From Chloroflexota bacterium (GTDB lineage Bacteria > Chloroflexota > Dehalococcoidia > UBA2979), in contig VXMU01000123.1 of the NCBI GenBank assembly GCA_009840945.1, forward strand, positions 47,406-84,642: a stretch of 37,237 nt of DNA, written 5' to 3'. The notes under the pieces were generated by a model that did not search any database, was not told where the DNA came from, and saw nothing but the letters and a program-made list of their open reading frames with translations. Positions 8,090 through 15,308 of this stretch are shown here, one piece after another. Each line of letters begins with the position of its first letter. The first letter of the stretch is position 1. A program made the position numbers and the translations under genes.

Positions 8090-8224
8090 TCACTCAACCG
8101 CACCGAGCAGCGCGGCGATGACAATCACCCAGAGGACCAACGCCGGGGGGATCAGCAGCAAGGACGCTACTGCCGAGCCGATCGTGAATCCAAAGCCGAA
8201 CCTGAACCCATCGCCTACCGACAT
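8090..8224 (-). CDS. Small membrane protein, 44 aa (novel small ORF)
   Basis: An unlisted short gene on the minus strand. ATG at 8224 is preceded by a strong ribosome binding site, GAGGAGG, 6 nt upstream. The 44-aa product begins MSVGDGFRFGFGF and continues as one or two hydrophobic stretches (about 14-42: IGSAVASLLL, IPPALV, LWVIVIAALLG) to a TGA stop. Such a layout fits a single-span or hairpin membrane miniprotein. It ends 22 nt from the 3' end of the exporter operon, facing it, and is divergent from the CoA-transferase gene. No family is recognised. The evidence is the ribosome binding site, composition and clean stop; expression is not shown. Confidence 0.6.
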   Translation of the reverse strand: MSVGDGFRFGFGFTIGSAVASLLLIPPALVLWVIVIAALLGAVE

Positions 8225-8292
8225 CGGTCGCCTCCTCGGCTTGAGCCCATGCAGTGGGCCTCATGTCGCCGCGCGAACGCACACACAACGGC

Positions 8293-8301
8293 TGCTATGA
8301 T
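8293..8301 (+). promoter_or_regulatory. Extended -10 promoter for CoA-transferase operon
   Basis: TGCTATGAT matches the extended -10 pattern (TGn then TATGAT, 5 of 6 to TATAAT). It lies 37 nt before the GTG start at 8338. No good -35 is visible, which an extended -10 tolerates. Confidence 0.45.
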
Positions 8302-8337
8302 CCGGCCTCACGCCGTACGGGGGACACGGGAGGCGCG

Positions 8338-9553
8338 GTGCAGGCGCTTGACGGTATTCGCGTAGTCGACCTGACCACCGGCGTTGCCGGGCCGCACTGC
8401 ACCAAGCTGCTCGCCGACTTCGGCGCGGACGTCATCAAGGTCGAACCACCCGGCGGCGACCCCACTCGCAACGTCCCGCCCTTCGCCGGCGACGTCCCGC
8501 ACCCAGAGCGCGGCCTGCTGTTCCTGCACCTCAACACCAACAAGCGCTCCGTCACGATCGACCCCGAGACCGAGGACGGCCTCGAGCTGCTCCTCGGCCT
8601 CATCGAGCAGGCCGATGTGGTCGTCGAGGACCTCGACCCTGGGGACGCCGAGGAGCTGGGGTTCGGCTACGAGCAGGTCTCGGCCAACCGCCCGGGGCTC
8701 ATCTACTGCTCGATCACGCCGTGGGGGCAGAACGGGCCGTACGTCGACCTCGGATTCCGCGCCTCGGACATCGTGCTGCAGGGCATGGGCGGTCCGGTGT
8801 CCGCGACCGGCTCGCCCGACCGGGAGCCACTCAAGCTCGGCGGCAGCCTGGCGATGATGCAGGCCGGGCTCGTCGGCGCGTGGTCCGTCGCCATGACGCT
8901 GCTGCGCGTCGAGGCGGGCGGCGAGGGCGACCACATCGACGTCTCGGTCTACGAGACGCAGATGGGCTCGCGCGACCGCCGCACCACGTCGCTCACCACC
9001 TACGCCTACCAGGGCACGCCGAGCAGCCGCCGCGGCGGCGTCGCCGGGCTCGTGCTCGGCGGCGGCGCGCAGCCGTGTCTCGACGGGTACGTGAACATCA
9101 CGGCGATCGGGGCCGAAGATCCACCAGTTCGTAGAGATGATCGGCCTCGGCCACCTCTCCGGCGACGAGCGCCTGATGCAGCCGCCCCTCACCCTCGACC
9201 CCGCGTTCGTCGAGGAGATCTCGACGGCGTACCTCGCGTGGTCGATGTCGCGCACGAAGCGCGAAGCGCTGATCGAGGCGCAGAGCTACGGCATGCTCTC
9301 GGGCGTCATCAACACGCCCGAAGACCTCGTGAACGACCCGGTGTTCCGCGGCCGGGGAGTCTTCGAGGAGATCGAGCACCCCGTGGCCGGCGCCTTCGAG
9401 TACCCGGGCCGGCCGCTGGTGATGGGCGAGACGCCGCGCCAGCAGCCGCGTCGCGCGCCCATGCTCGGCGAACACAACGCCGAGGTGCTGACGGAGCTCC
9501 TCGGCGTGACGGCGGACGACCTGCCCCTGCTCAAGGGCGTGGGCGCGATCTAG
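8338..9553 (+). pseudogene. Class III CoA-transferase (CaiB/BaiF), frameshifted
   Basis: A CaiB/BaiF-family protein of about 404 aa split by a +1 shift. Frame 1 runs from GTG 8338 (GGGAGG 4 nt upstream) with the family N-terminus (GIRVVDLTTGVAGP, then GADVIKVEPP), to DGYVNITAIG near 9108. The homologous continuation, PKIHQFVEMIGLGHLSG to LGEHNAEVL, is one base over and ends at 9553. The shift falls in GGGG at 9109-9112, so one inserted or two missing G would explain it; a sequencing or assembly indel is as likely as true gene decay. Counting 22 residues back from the GEG turn, the place of the catalytic Asp is Met173, so even an intact protein may be a non-catalytic partner. The next gene is a homologue with Asp at that place. 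Confidence 0.8.
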
Positions 9554-9574
9554 CGAGGCGGAGGGACGCGAGTC

Positions 9575-10906
9575 ATGGGCAATCTCCCGCTCGAAGGCGT
9601 GCGTGTCGCCGACATCACCGTGGTGTGGGCGGGCCCGCACGTCACGCAGCTCCTCGGCGAGTGGGGCGCCGAGGTGATCCGCGTCGAGCCCCGGACCCGC
9701 ATCCAGCCCGCGACGCGCGGAGCGGAGCGGAGGCCGCCGACCCCGGACGAGCTCAAGGCGATGGCCGCGCAGGGCGTGACGCTCGCGGGGTTCCCGGACT
9801 TCGTCGGCCGGCCCGACCCGTGGAACCGCGGCGCCTCCTTCAACTCGCACGGCCGCAACAAGCTGAGCATGACCGCCGACATCACCACGCCCGAGGGCCG
9901 CGAGGCGTTCCTCGACCTCATCGAGCACTGCGACGTCGTGGTCGAGAACAACGTGCCTGAGACGATCGAGAAGGCGGGCATCACCTACGACGTGCTGAGC
10001 CAGCGCAACCCGAAGCTGATCATGCTTCGCATGCCGGGGTTCGGCCTGAACGGCGAGTACAAGAACTACCGCGGCTTCGGGCTGCACATGGAGGCCGTGA
10101 TCGGCCACACCCATATCCGCTCCTACCCCGACGACATCATCGAGGCGGCCGGGGACGTAGTGACCAGCGACGCCATCTCGGGCATCCAGGGCGCGTTCGC
10201 TGTCAGCATGGCGCTGCGCCACGTGCGCAAGACCGGCCGCGGGCAGCTGCTGGAGCAGCCCCTCGCCGAGGCGTTCCTGCCGATCATCGGCGAGTTCCTG
10301 CTCGACTACACCGCCAACGGCCGGGACACCGAGCCGCAGGGCAACCGCCACCGCACCCACGCCCCGCACAACTACTACCCCTGCCGCGGCGACGGCGACT
10401 ACATCGCCATCGACTGCGACTCGGACGAGGCGTGGATGGCGATCTGCGAGTTCCTCGGCGCCGACGACCTGCTGGCGAACGAGGAGTGGATGACGGCCGC
10501 CGGACGCTACCGCGACCAGGTCGCGCTTGACCAGGCGCTCGGCGAGCACACTCGCCGGTTCGACCAGCGCGCGCTGTTCTTCGGGCTGCAGGCGGCCGGC
10601 GTCATCGCCGGCCCGGTGCAGAACGAGGCGGCGGCGTACGCCTGCCCGCAGCTCGCCGAGCGCGGGTTCTTCGAGGAGACCGGGAACACCTCGACGGGTA
10701 CGCACCTCTACCCCGGCCTGAACCTGCGGATGGCGAACACCCCGAACCACATCCGCACCGGCCCGCCGCTCCTCGGCGAGCACAACGAGTACGTCTACCG
10801 CGAGGTGATGGGCTACACCGAAGAGCAGTACCGCGCGCTCGAGGAGATCGAGCAGATCGGCTTCGGCTACGCCCCCGGCGTGGCCCCGTTCGCAGAAGAG
10901 CGGTAG
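9575..10906 (+). CDS. Class III CoA-transferase (CaiB/BaiF family)
   Basis: Predicted 443-aa enzyme that moves CoA between carboxylic acids through an aspartyl-CoA intermediate. It shows the family N-terminus (GVRVADITVVWAGPHVTQLLGEWGAEVIRVE, given here only as landmarks at 8-38), the glycine-rich turn GRGQ (about 222-225) and the C-terminal LLGEHNEYV (about 396-404). Asp199 in VVTSDAISG lies 22 residues before the TG-R-GQ turn, where the catalytic Asp of formyl-CoA transferase aligns. An insertion rich in charged residues (about 40-80) is longer than usual. ATG 9575 has GGAGGG 9 nt upstream and is 21 nt after the frameshifted homologue. The pair may form a heterodimer with one active site type, as described for benzylsuccinate CoA-transferase BbsEF. 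Substrate unknown. Confidence 0.88.
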   Translation: MGNLPLEGVRVADITVVWAGPHVTQLLGEWGAEVIRVEPRTRIQPATRGAERRPPTPDELKAMAAQGVTLAGFPDFVGRPDPWNRGASFNSHGRNKLSMTADITTPEGREAFLDLIEHCDVVVENNVPETIEKAGITYDVLSQRNPKLIMLRMPGFGLNGEYKNYRGFGLHMEAVIGHTHIRSYPDDIIEAAGDVVTSDAISGIQGAFAVSMALRHVRKTGRGQLLEQPLAEAFLPIIGEFLLDYTANGRDTEPQGNRHRTHAPHNYYPCRGDGDYIAIDCDSDEAWMAICEFLGADDLLANEEWMTAAGRYRDQVALDQALGEHTRRFDQRALFFGLQAAGVIAGPVQNEAAAYACPQLAERGFFEETGNTSTGTHLYPGLNLRMANTPNHIRTGPPLLGEHNEYVYREVMGYTEEQYRALEEIEQIGFGYAPGVAPFAEER

Positions 10907-10937
10907 CCAGGAGCAAGGCAGTCGCAGGGAATTGATC

Positions 10938-10946
10938 TGGTACACT
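10938..10946 (+). promoter_or_regulatory. Extended -10-like element before hairpin
   Basis: TGGTACACT fits TGn plus a -10 hexamer. The expected start, about 7 nt downstream, falls at the first base of the hairpin at 10953-10993. It may drive a tiny RNA or be coincidental. Confidence 0.25.
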
Positions 10947-10952
10947 CGGTGC

Positions 10953-10993
10953 AGAGCCAGATGTGACGCCCGGGCGGCGTCACTGCTGGCTCT
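10953..10993 (+). terminator. Long stem-loop terminator
   Basis: Two stacked perfect stems: AGAGCCAG / CTGGCTCT outside and GTGACGCC / GGCGTCAC inside, separated by a 2x2 internal loop (AT/TG), with loop CGGGC. A T-rich tail (TTGATTCTCTT) follows. It sits 46 nt after the CoA-transferase stop and is the most classical intrinsic terminator in the window. Confidence 0.7.
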
Positions 10994-11015
10994 TTGATTC
11001 TCTTGCGACCTGACG

Positions 11016-11777
11016 TCACTCTCCTTCCCGGACCTGTTCAGGCGGGTAGTGGGCTCGTTCGGGCATCCTGTACATTCCGGCGAGACGCCCCCGATCCGTG
11101 ACAAAGTCCACACTGAGTTCAGCAACGGTCCGATAGTAGCGGCGCACCGCCGAATGGAAGTCATCTCCAGTAGTCGGCTCTTGAGAGAGTCCCTGTTCCT
11201 CATGGATGCGCACAACGCCCGCGAACATGTCCGCGATTTGAATGCCAACGGTGATTCTTGAGTCTACGTAGTAGGGCGAATCCGCGATCGCCGTGAGCGA
11301 GCGGCCTTCCTCACTCCGAAACAGGAAGCTGTCGAAGCGGCGCGGAAGACCTCCGTACTGTGACCCATCACCGTCGAAGAGCACGGTTACGTGATCTCCG
11401 GACGGGTCGGCCAGATAGTGCGCGCATTGGAGCAGGTACCGGAACTGATCCGGTAACCACGCCTCGTCGTCAGAGACCTCATCAGTTGGTCGATGCATCA
11501 CAACGGAGAACACGGTGAGCGGGAGATTGCTGCAGAGGTCGAAGAACGCCTCGACGAAGTCGCGCTTTTCAGGGATCCGCCGGAACGTCCTTCGGTTGAG
11601 AAGGCTCCGCGCTTTCAGTTCGATGTCAGGATTGGGGAGCAGCTGCTGTTTCAGTCCGTGGATCTGACTGGATACGCGACGAACATCCTGTTCGGCGATG
11701 CAGAGGGCCACGACTACCGGGCGCGTGTTGGCATCGTGCATGTGCGGATGGCCGCTCTCGTCGATGAACACTAGCAT
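11016..11777 (-). CDS. DUF3800 domain-containing protein
   Basis: Predicted 253-aa protein with the DUF3800 hallmark FIDESG (4-9) at its very N-terminus and the late conserved GIQIADMFAG segment (Asp183); Glu53 in DIELKA may be another acidic site. This family is thought to have an RNase H-like fold and is often found on mobile or defence islands; its biochemical role here is unknown. ATG 11777 is chosen because the family begins directly with the strand carrying FIDESG; the ribosome binding site is poor. Its base composition is visibly lower in G+C than all neighbours and its codon third positions are less biased, suggesting recent transfer. A promoter and a two-hairpin repeat lie upstream. 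Confidence 0.85.
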   Translation of the reverse strand: MLVFIDESGHPHMHDANTRPVVVALCIAEQDVRRVSSQIHGLKQQLLPNPDIELKARSLLNRRTFRRIPEKRDFVEAFFDLCSNLPLTVFSVVMHRPTDEVSDDEAWLPDQFRYLLQCAHYLADPSGDHVTVLFDGDGSQYGGLPRRFDSFLFRSEEGRSLTAIADSPYYVDSRITVGIQIADMFAGVVRIHEEQGLSQEPTTGDDFHSAVRRYYRTVAELSVDFVTDRGRLAGMYRMPERAHYPPEQVREGE

Positions 11778-11854
11778 CGCAACTGCCGATCGTGGCTCGC
11801 CGCGCTTCGCGCACTGACCACGGACGTTGTGGCCACTCAGCCCAGCTATCCGGA

Positions 11855-11911
11855 AAGACAGAGACCGCCACGGGGGCGGTCTCGACCCTACCGTCGAATC
11901 GGTAGGGGGGA
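11855..11911 (-). repeat. Two-hairpin repeat, copy A (in DUF3800 leader)
   Basis: A ~57-nt element nearly identical to 11993-12049, with three substitutions. It holds GAGACCGCC / GGCGGTCTC (9 bp, loop ACGGG) and CTACCG / CGGTAG around a 6-nt loop; the loop differs as TCGAAT here and GCGAAG in copy B, leaving both stems intact. Read leftward the first hairpin is followed by TGTCTTT, like a weak intrinsic terminator. It lies between the predicted promoter and the DUF3800 start, so it would be in the mRNA leader. The rest of 11778-12106 holds the promoter, copy B and nothing else I can support. Confidence 0.75.
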
Positions 11912-11919
11912 TTGCAAAG

Positions 11920-11948
11920 AGCCTACGGTGACTATCACCACGCGTCAA
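11920..11948 (-). promoter_or_regulatory. Predicted promoter for DUF3800 gene
   Basis: Read leftward: TTGACG (-35, 11948-11943), a 17-nt spacer, then TAGGCT (-10, 11925-11920). The -35 is strong, the -10 weak. Transcription would start near 11913, immediately before repeat copy A. Confidence 0.4.
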
Positions 11949-11992
11949 CGATGGTTGCGGATATCCGTATCGTTATGAATCACGCACGGAAT

Positions 11993-12050
11993 AAGACAGA
12001 GACCGCCACGGGGGCGGTCTCGACCCTACCGGCGAAGCGGTAGGCGGGAT
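11993..12050 (-). repeat. Two-hairpin repeat, copy B (terminator of SnoaL-like pair)
   Basis: Second copy of the element at 11855-11911, lying 57 nt beyond the stop codon of the leftward SnoaL-like gene. Read leftward its last hairpin is followed by TGTCTTATT, so it probably terminates that transcript. The two copies bracket an 81-nt AT-richer segment carrying the DUF3800 promoter. Confidence 0.7.
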
Positions 12051-12106
12051 ACAACCACGCTAGCCCGAGGGCCCTGCGTCGGTCAACGACGGGACGACAT
12101 CGGGCG

Positions 12107-12508
12107 CTACTCCTCGTCTGGCACCCGCGTCGAGTGGTAGACCACCAGCTTGCTCGTGCCGTCGACATCGACCCAGACGCCTGTGAAGTGGGCGTCGAAG
12201 ATGAGCGGGGGGCGGTCATCGTAGTCGATGCGCATGTGGTTGAGGCCGTTCACGATCGTCGTGTTCGGGTACGTCCGCACGCTCATCTGGTCGAAGTCCA
12301 TACGGGCGCTGCTGCGGCGCTCTTTGCGCCTGGCCTCGATGATTTCGTCCCCAGGCTCCACGAGCCCGTTCATGTGGGTGTAGGTGAAGTCCGGCGCCAG
12401 GAGTTCCTCGAGCGCCTCGGGGTCGCCTTTCAGCATCGCAGCGGAGAACTCGAGCATCCGCGCGATCGCTGCTGCCTCGATGTCCGTTTGTTGTCTGGTC
12501 TGAACCAT
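12107..12508 (-). CDS. SnoaL-like (NTF2 fold, DUF4440-type) protein, copy 1
   Basis: Predicted 133-aa cytoplasmic protein of the nuclear-transport-factor-2-like superfamily, a cone-shaped fold used by small isomerases, dehydratases and ligand-binding proteins. Its pattern is typical: an N-terminal helix pair (AIARMLEFSAAMLKGDPEAL), then LLAPDFTYTHMNG, then beta strands ending in VVYHSTRVPDEE. GGAG lies 8 nt before the ATG. It is a clear paralogue of the next gene upstream, with identical stretches TTIVNGLNHMRIDY and HFTGVWVD, and is 33 nt from it. Function and ligand cannot be set from sequence. Confidence 0.8.
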   Translation of the reverse strand: MVQTRQQTDIEAAAIARMLEFSAAMLKGDPEALEELLAPDFTYTHMNGLVEPGDEIIEARRKERRSSARMDFDQMSVRTYPNTTIVNGLNHMRIDYDDRPPLIFDAHFTGVWVDVDGTSKLVVYHSTRVPDEE

Positions 12509-12541
12509 GTGGTTGCTCCGTTCGCCCGACGCCCGCGGCGC

Positions 12542-12940
12542 CTATTCCTCGTCCGGCACCCGCGTCGAGTGGTAGACGACGAGCTTGCTCGCGCCGTCGA
12601 TGTCGACCCATACGCCCGTGAAGTGCGCGTCGAAGGCCAGCGACGGGCGGTCCTCATAGTCGATGCGCATGTGGTTGAGGCCGTTCACGATCGTCGTGCT
12701 CGGGTACGTCCGCACCGCCATGCCCTCGAAGTCCATGCGGTCGTTGTGACGACCGTTGTGCACCGACTCGATCAGCTTGTCGCGAGGCTCCACGAACCCG
12801 CCCATGTGGGTGTACGTGAAGTCCGGCGCCAGCATCTCCTCGAGTGCCGCGGCGTCACCCTTGACCATCGCGCGGGAGAACCTCTGCATGCGCTCGATGG
12901 CTGCTCCCTCGACTTCTGTCATCTGCTCGGACTGGACCAT
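12542..12940 (-). CDS. SnoaL-like (NTF2 fold, DUF4440-type) protein, copy 2
   Basis: Predicted 132-aa paralogue of the protein at 12107-12508; the two share the same N-terminal MVQ, LLAPDF/MLAPDF-YTHM core and identical C-terminal KLVVYHSTRVPDEE. The loop between the PRDKLIES helix and RMDFEGM differs most, so the pair may bind different ligands or form a heterodimer (NTF2-like proteins are usually dimers). GGAGG is 6 nt upstream of ATG 12940. It starts 33 nt downstream of the CocE-like hydrolase, so it is probably in the same leftward operon. Confidence 0.8.
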   Translation of the reverse strand: MVQSEQMTEVEGAAIERMQRFSRAMVKGDAAALEEMLAPDFTYTHMGGFVEPRDKLIESVHNGRHNDRMDFEGMAVRTYPSTTIVNGLNHMRIDYEDRPSLAFDAHFTGVWVDIDGASKLVVYHSTRVPDEE

Positions 12941-12973
12941 CGCTGTCCTCCGTTCGCTCTCGACGCGCCCAGC

Positions 12974-14653
12974 CTACACGGTCGGGACGACCGGCAGGAC
13001 CAGCCGCGAGGGGTGTGCGGCCGAGTGGTGCACGTACTGGTGCGCCGGCACGAAGCGCGTGGCCGACGCGGGCGCCTCGCCGGTGTTGGGGTTGCGGTCG
13101 AAGCGCGGGAAGTTGCTGCTCGACACCTCGAGGCGGACGCGGCTGCCTGCCGCGAACACATTGCTCGTGTTCCGCAGGTCGATCGTCACCGATCGCACCA
13201 CGCCCGGCTCGAAGCGCGCGCGCACGATGCCGTCGCCGAGGTTACGCGCGAACCCGTCCGGTGCGACCTCGACGAGCTTCGCCGTGAAGTCCGTGGACGG
13301 CGCGCTGCTGGCGACGTGCAGCTCGACGCTCAGCGGCCCGCTCACGTCGAGCGGCTCGGCGAGGGGCGCCGAGTCGTAGACGAGCACGTCCTGGCGCTCC
13401 CCGACGCGCCGCTGGTCGAACGCGCCGTCGACGCGGCCGCCGCCGCCGACGGTCGGTACGGGGCGCAGCGGGTGGTACAGGAACTCGTCGGGCGGCTCGT
13501 CGCCGCCGGGCTCGCGTTCGAGGCGTCCGTCGCCGCCCGCGCCGTTCGCGGCGCCGCCGCCGCGCAGGAAGAACGAGGTCGGCCTCGCGTCCGGCGGCGG
13601 CCACGACTCCGACTCGCGCCACGCGTTGGGCCCCATCGTGAAGTAACGGACGGGTGCGCCGAGCTCGGCGGGCGGGTCGCGGTCGAAGAGGTGCCAGTCG
13701 AACCAGCGCAGCGTGCGCTCGGCGAGGTCCACGTCGGCCTCGGGGCCGAAGTCCACCGCGCCGATGGTGCGGAGCGCCGGCAGGGAGTGGTTCCACGGCC
13801 CCACCAGCAGCCGCTGGCCGTCGCGCGCCACCTCGGTCGCGCCCCGCTCGCGCACGGCATTGAAGGTCTGCGGCGGCCCGCCCGCGAAGAGGTCGTACCA
13901 GCCGCCGACGCCGAGCGCGGGGACGCGGACGTTGCCGGCCTGCGCCGAGATGTCGACCGCCTCCCACTCCTCGTCGCGCTCGGGACGCGCGAGCCAGTCG
14001 AAGTAGTACGGCGCGGGCGCGACCTCGCGGTAGAGCGGGAGCTGGTCGAGCGGCGCGAAGGAGCCGGTCGCGCGCAGGCGGGCGAGCGCGCTCATCGCCC
14101 GTGCCTCGCGCTGCTCGTACTCGGCGCGGTCGATGCCGCTGCGTTCGAGGACGCGCAGCGAGAGGTTGGCGGCGACCCAGCCGGTGTTGAAGCCGAGGTG
14201 GAACGCGCCGCCCTCGTACGTCCAGCCCTCGAGGAAGTCGGAGCCGGTCATGAACGTCGCGATTGCTCGCAGTGAGGGCGGGGCGGCGATGGCAGCGAGC
14301 CACGGCGTCGCGCCCATGTACGACATGCCGTACATGCCGACGCGCCCGTCGCACCACGATTGTGCGGCGCACCACTCGACGGTGTCGTAGCCGTCGTCGA
14401 TCTCCTGCAGGAAGGGGTGCAGGTCGCCCTCGGACTCCCCGGTGCCGCGGCAGTCCTGGATCACGACCACGTACCCGCGCGCGACGGCGTCGAAGGGCGC
14501 GAAGACGGAGCCGAACGCGCCTTCCTTCAGGTACGGGGTGCGCAGCAGTAGCGTCGGCGAGGGGCCCACCTGCCCGTCACGCACGACGTCGGCGCGGAGT
14601 ATGGCGCCGTCTCGCATCGATACGGGCACGTCGCGGTCGATGACGATCGTCAC
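12974..14653 (-). CDS. CocE/NonD family hydrolase (X-Pro dipeptidyl-peptidase S15 type)
   Basis: Predicted 559-aa alpha/beta hydrolase with a C-terminal jelly-roll (PepX_C) domain, the layout of cocaine esterase, glutaryl-7-ACA acylase and related amide/ester hydrolases. The nucleophile motif GMSYMG gives Ser111; GGWYD (Asp254) and GPWNHS (His289) complete the triad, at nearly the spacing of CocE. RGTGESEG (70-77) is the conserved oxyanion/structural loop. The hydrolase and cap domains take up about 1-330, and the C-terminal domain about 340-559, after a Gly/Ala/Asp-rich linker. The start is GTG 14653, the first start after an in-frame stop; no clear ribosome binding site is seen. There is no signal peptide, so it is cytoplasmic. 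Substrate unknown; it may act on xenobiotic-like esters or amides. Confidence 0.9.
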   Translation of the reverse strand: MTIVIDRDVPVSMRDGAILRADVVRDGQVGPSPTLLLRTPYLKEGAFGSVFAPFDAVARGYVVVIQDCRGTGESEGDLHPFLQEIDDGYDTVEWCAAQSWCDGRVGMYGMSYMGATPWLAAIAAPPSLRAIATFMTGSDFLEGWTYEGGAFHLGFNTGWVAANLSLRVLERSGIDRAEYEQREARAMSALARLRATGSFAPLDQLPLYREVAPAPYYFDWLARPERDEEWEAVDISAQAGNVRVPALGVGGWYDLFAGGPPQTFNAVRERGATEVARDGQRLLVGPWNHSLPALRTIGAVDFGPEADVDLAERTLRWFDWHLFDRDPPAELGAPVRYFTMGPNAWRESESWPPPDARPTSFFLRGGGAANGAGGDGRLEREPGGDEPPDEFLYHPLRPVPTVGGGGRVDGAFDQRRVGERQDVLVYDSAPLAEPLDVSGPLSVELHVASSAPSTDFTAKLVEVAPDGFARNLGDGIVRARFEPGVVRSVTIDLRNTSNVFAAGSRVRLEVSSSNFPRFDRNPNTGEAPASATRFVPAHQYVHHSAAHPSRLVLPVVPTV

Positions 14654-14715
14654 GGCGTGCGCAGTCTAGCAGGGCGGCGTCGCCGCCCAGTGGCCCGGGG
14701 GCAGGTGCGGACGGT

Positions 14716-15276
14716 CTAGCGGAGCTCCGGCGGGAGCCCGCTCTGCGACGCGCCGCCCTTGCCGAGGAGCTGGCGGAGGATGTGGATGTAGCCGAGGTGC
14801 TGGTTGCCGTGCGAGACGACGACCTGCCCCAGCATCGCGCCGCGTGTCAGCTCCAGCATCTGGCCCTCGATGCGCGCGCTCACGCCCTCGGCGAACGACG
14901 CGTCGTCCATCGTCTCGATCTTGGCGACCACGGCCTCCGTGGCGTCGCGGCAGTACCGTTCGAGGCTCTCGACATCCGGGAAGCGCATCCCCTGCACGTC
15001 GGCGAGGTCCATGCCGGTGCCCTGCTCGTTGCGCGGGAAGTCCCACGCCTCCGCCAGGCCCTGCTGCCGCCACACCGGCGGCTCGCGGTGGAAGACGAAC
15101 TGCACGATGTTGTCGGCCGAGCGCAGCACGTGCCACGCGTTGAAGCCGATGGACGTGCTGTCCTCCATGGGGAGGGCGTGCAGCTCGTCGAGCGTCAGGT
15201 CCGTGAGCGAGTGCGTGATCTCGTTGAGCAGCCGCCCGACCATCCGCGAGTACTCGGCTGCCAGCACGTTCGACAT
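14716..15276 (-). CDS. DinB-family (four-helix, metal-binding) protein
   Basis: Predicted 186-aa member of the DinB/YfiT superfamily. His49 (NAWHVLRSADN), His156 and His160 (SHGNQHLGYI) form the expected metal-binding His triad, with the last two spaced H-x3-H on the final helix. Many relatives are thiol-dependent transferases or isomerases acting with bacillithiol, mycothiol or glutathione; others have no known activity. GAGG lies 6 nt before ATG 15276. It starts 32 nt after the selenoprotein gene, so the two are likely co-transcribed, and a thiol-linked role would fit that neighbour; this is inference. Confidence 0.85.
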   Translation of the reverse strand: MSNVLAAEYSRMVGRLLNEITHSLTDLTLDELHALPMEDSTSIGFNAWHVLRSADNIVQFVFHREPPVWRQQGLAEAWDFPRNEQGTGMDLADVQGMRFPDVESLERYCRDATEAVVAKIETMDDASFAEGVSARIEGQMLELTRGAMLGQVVVSHGNQHLGYIHILRQLLGKGGASQSGLPPELR

Positions 15277-15308
15277 CGATACCTCGTTCCCCGCTCGGAG
15301 CCTGCTTG

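Noticed and set aside
9098-11248. A 716-codon minus-strand open frame running across the CoA-transferase and into the DUF3800 region
   Set aside because: No motif, biased composition, and it crosses a terminator hairpin; a shadow frame.
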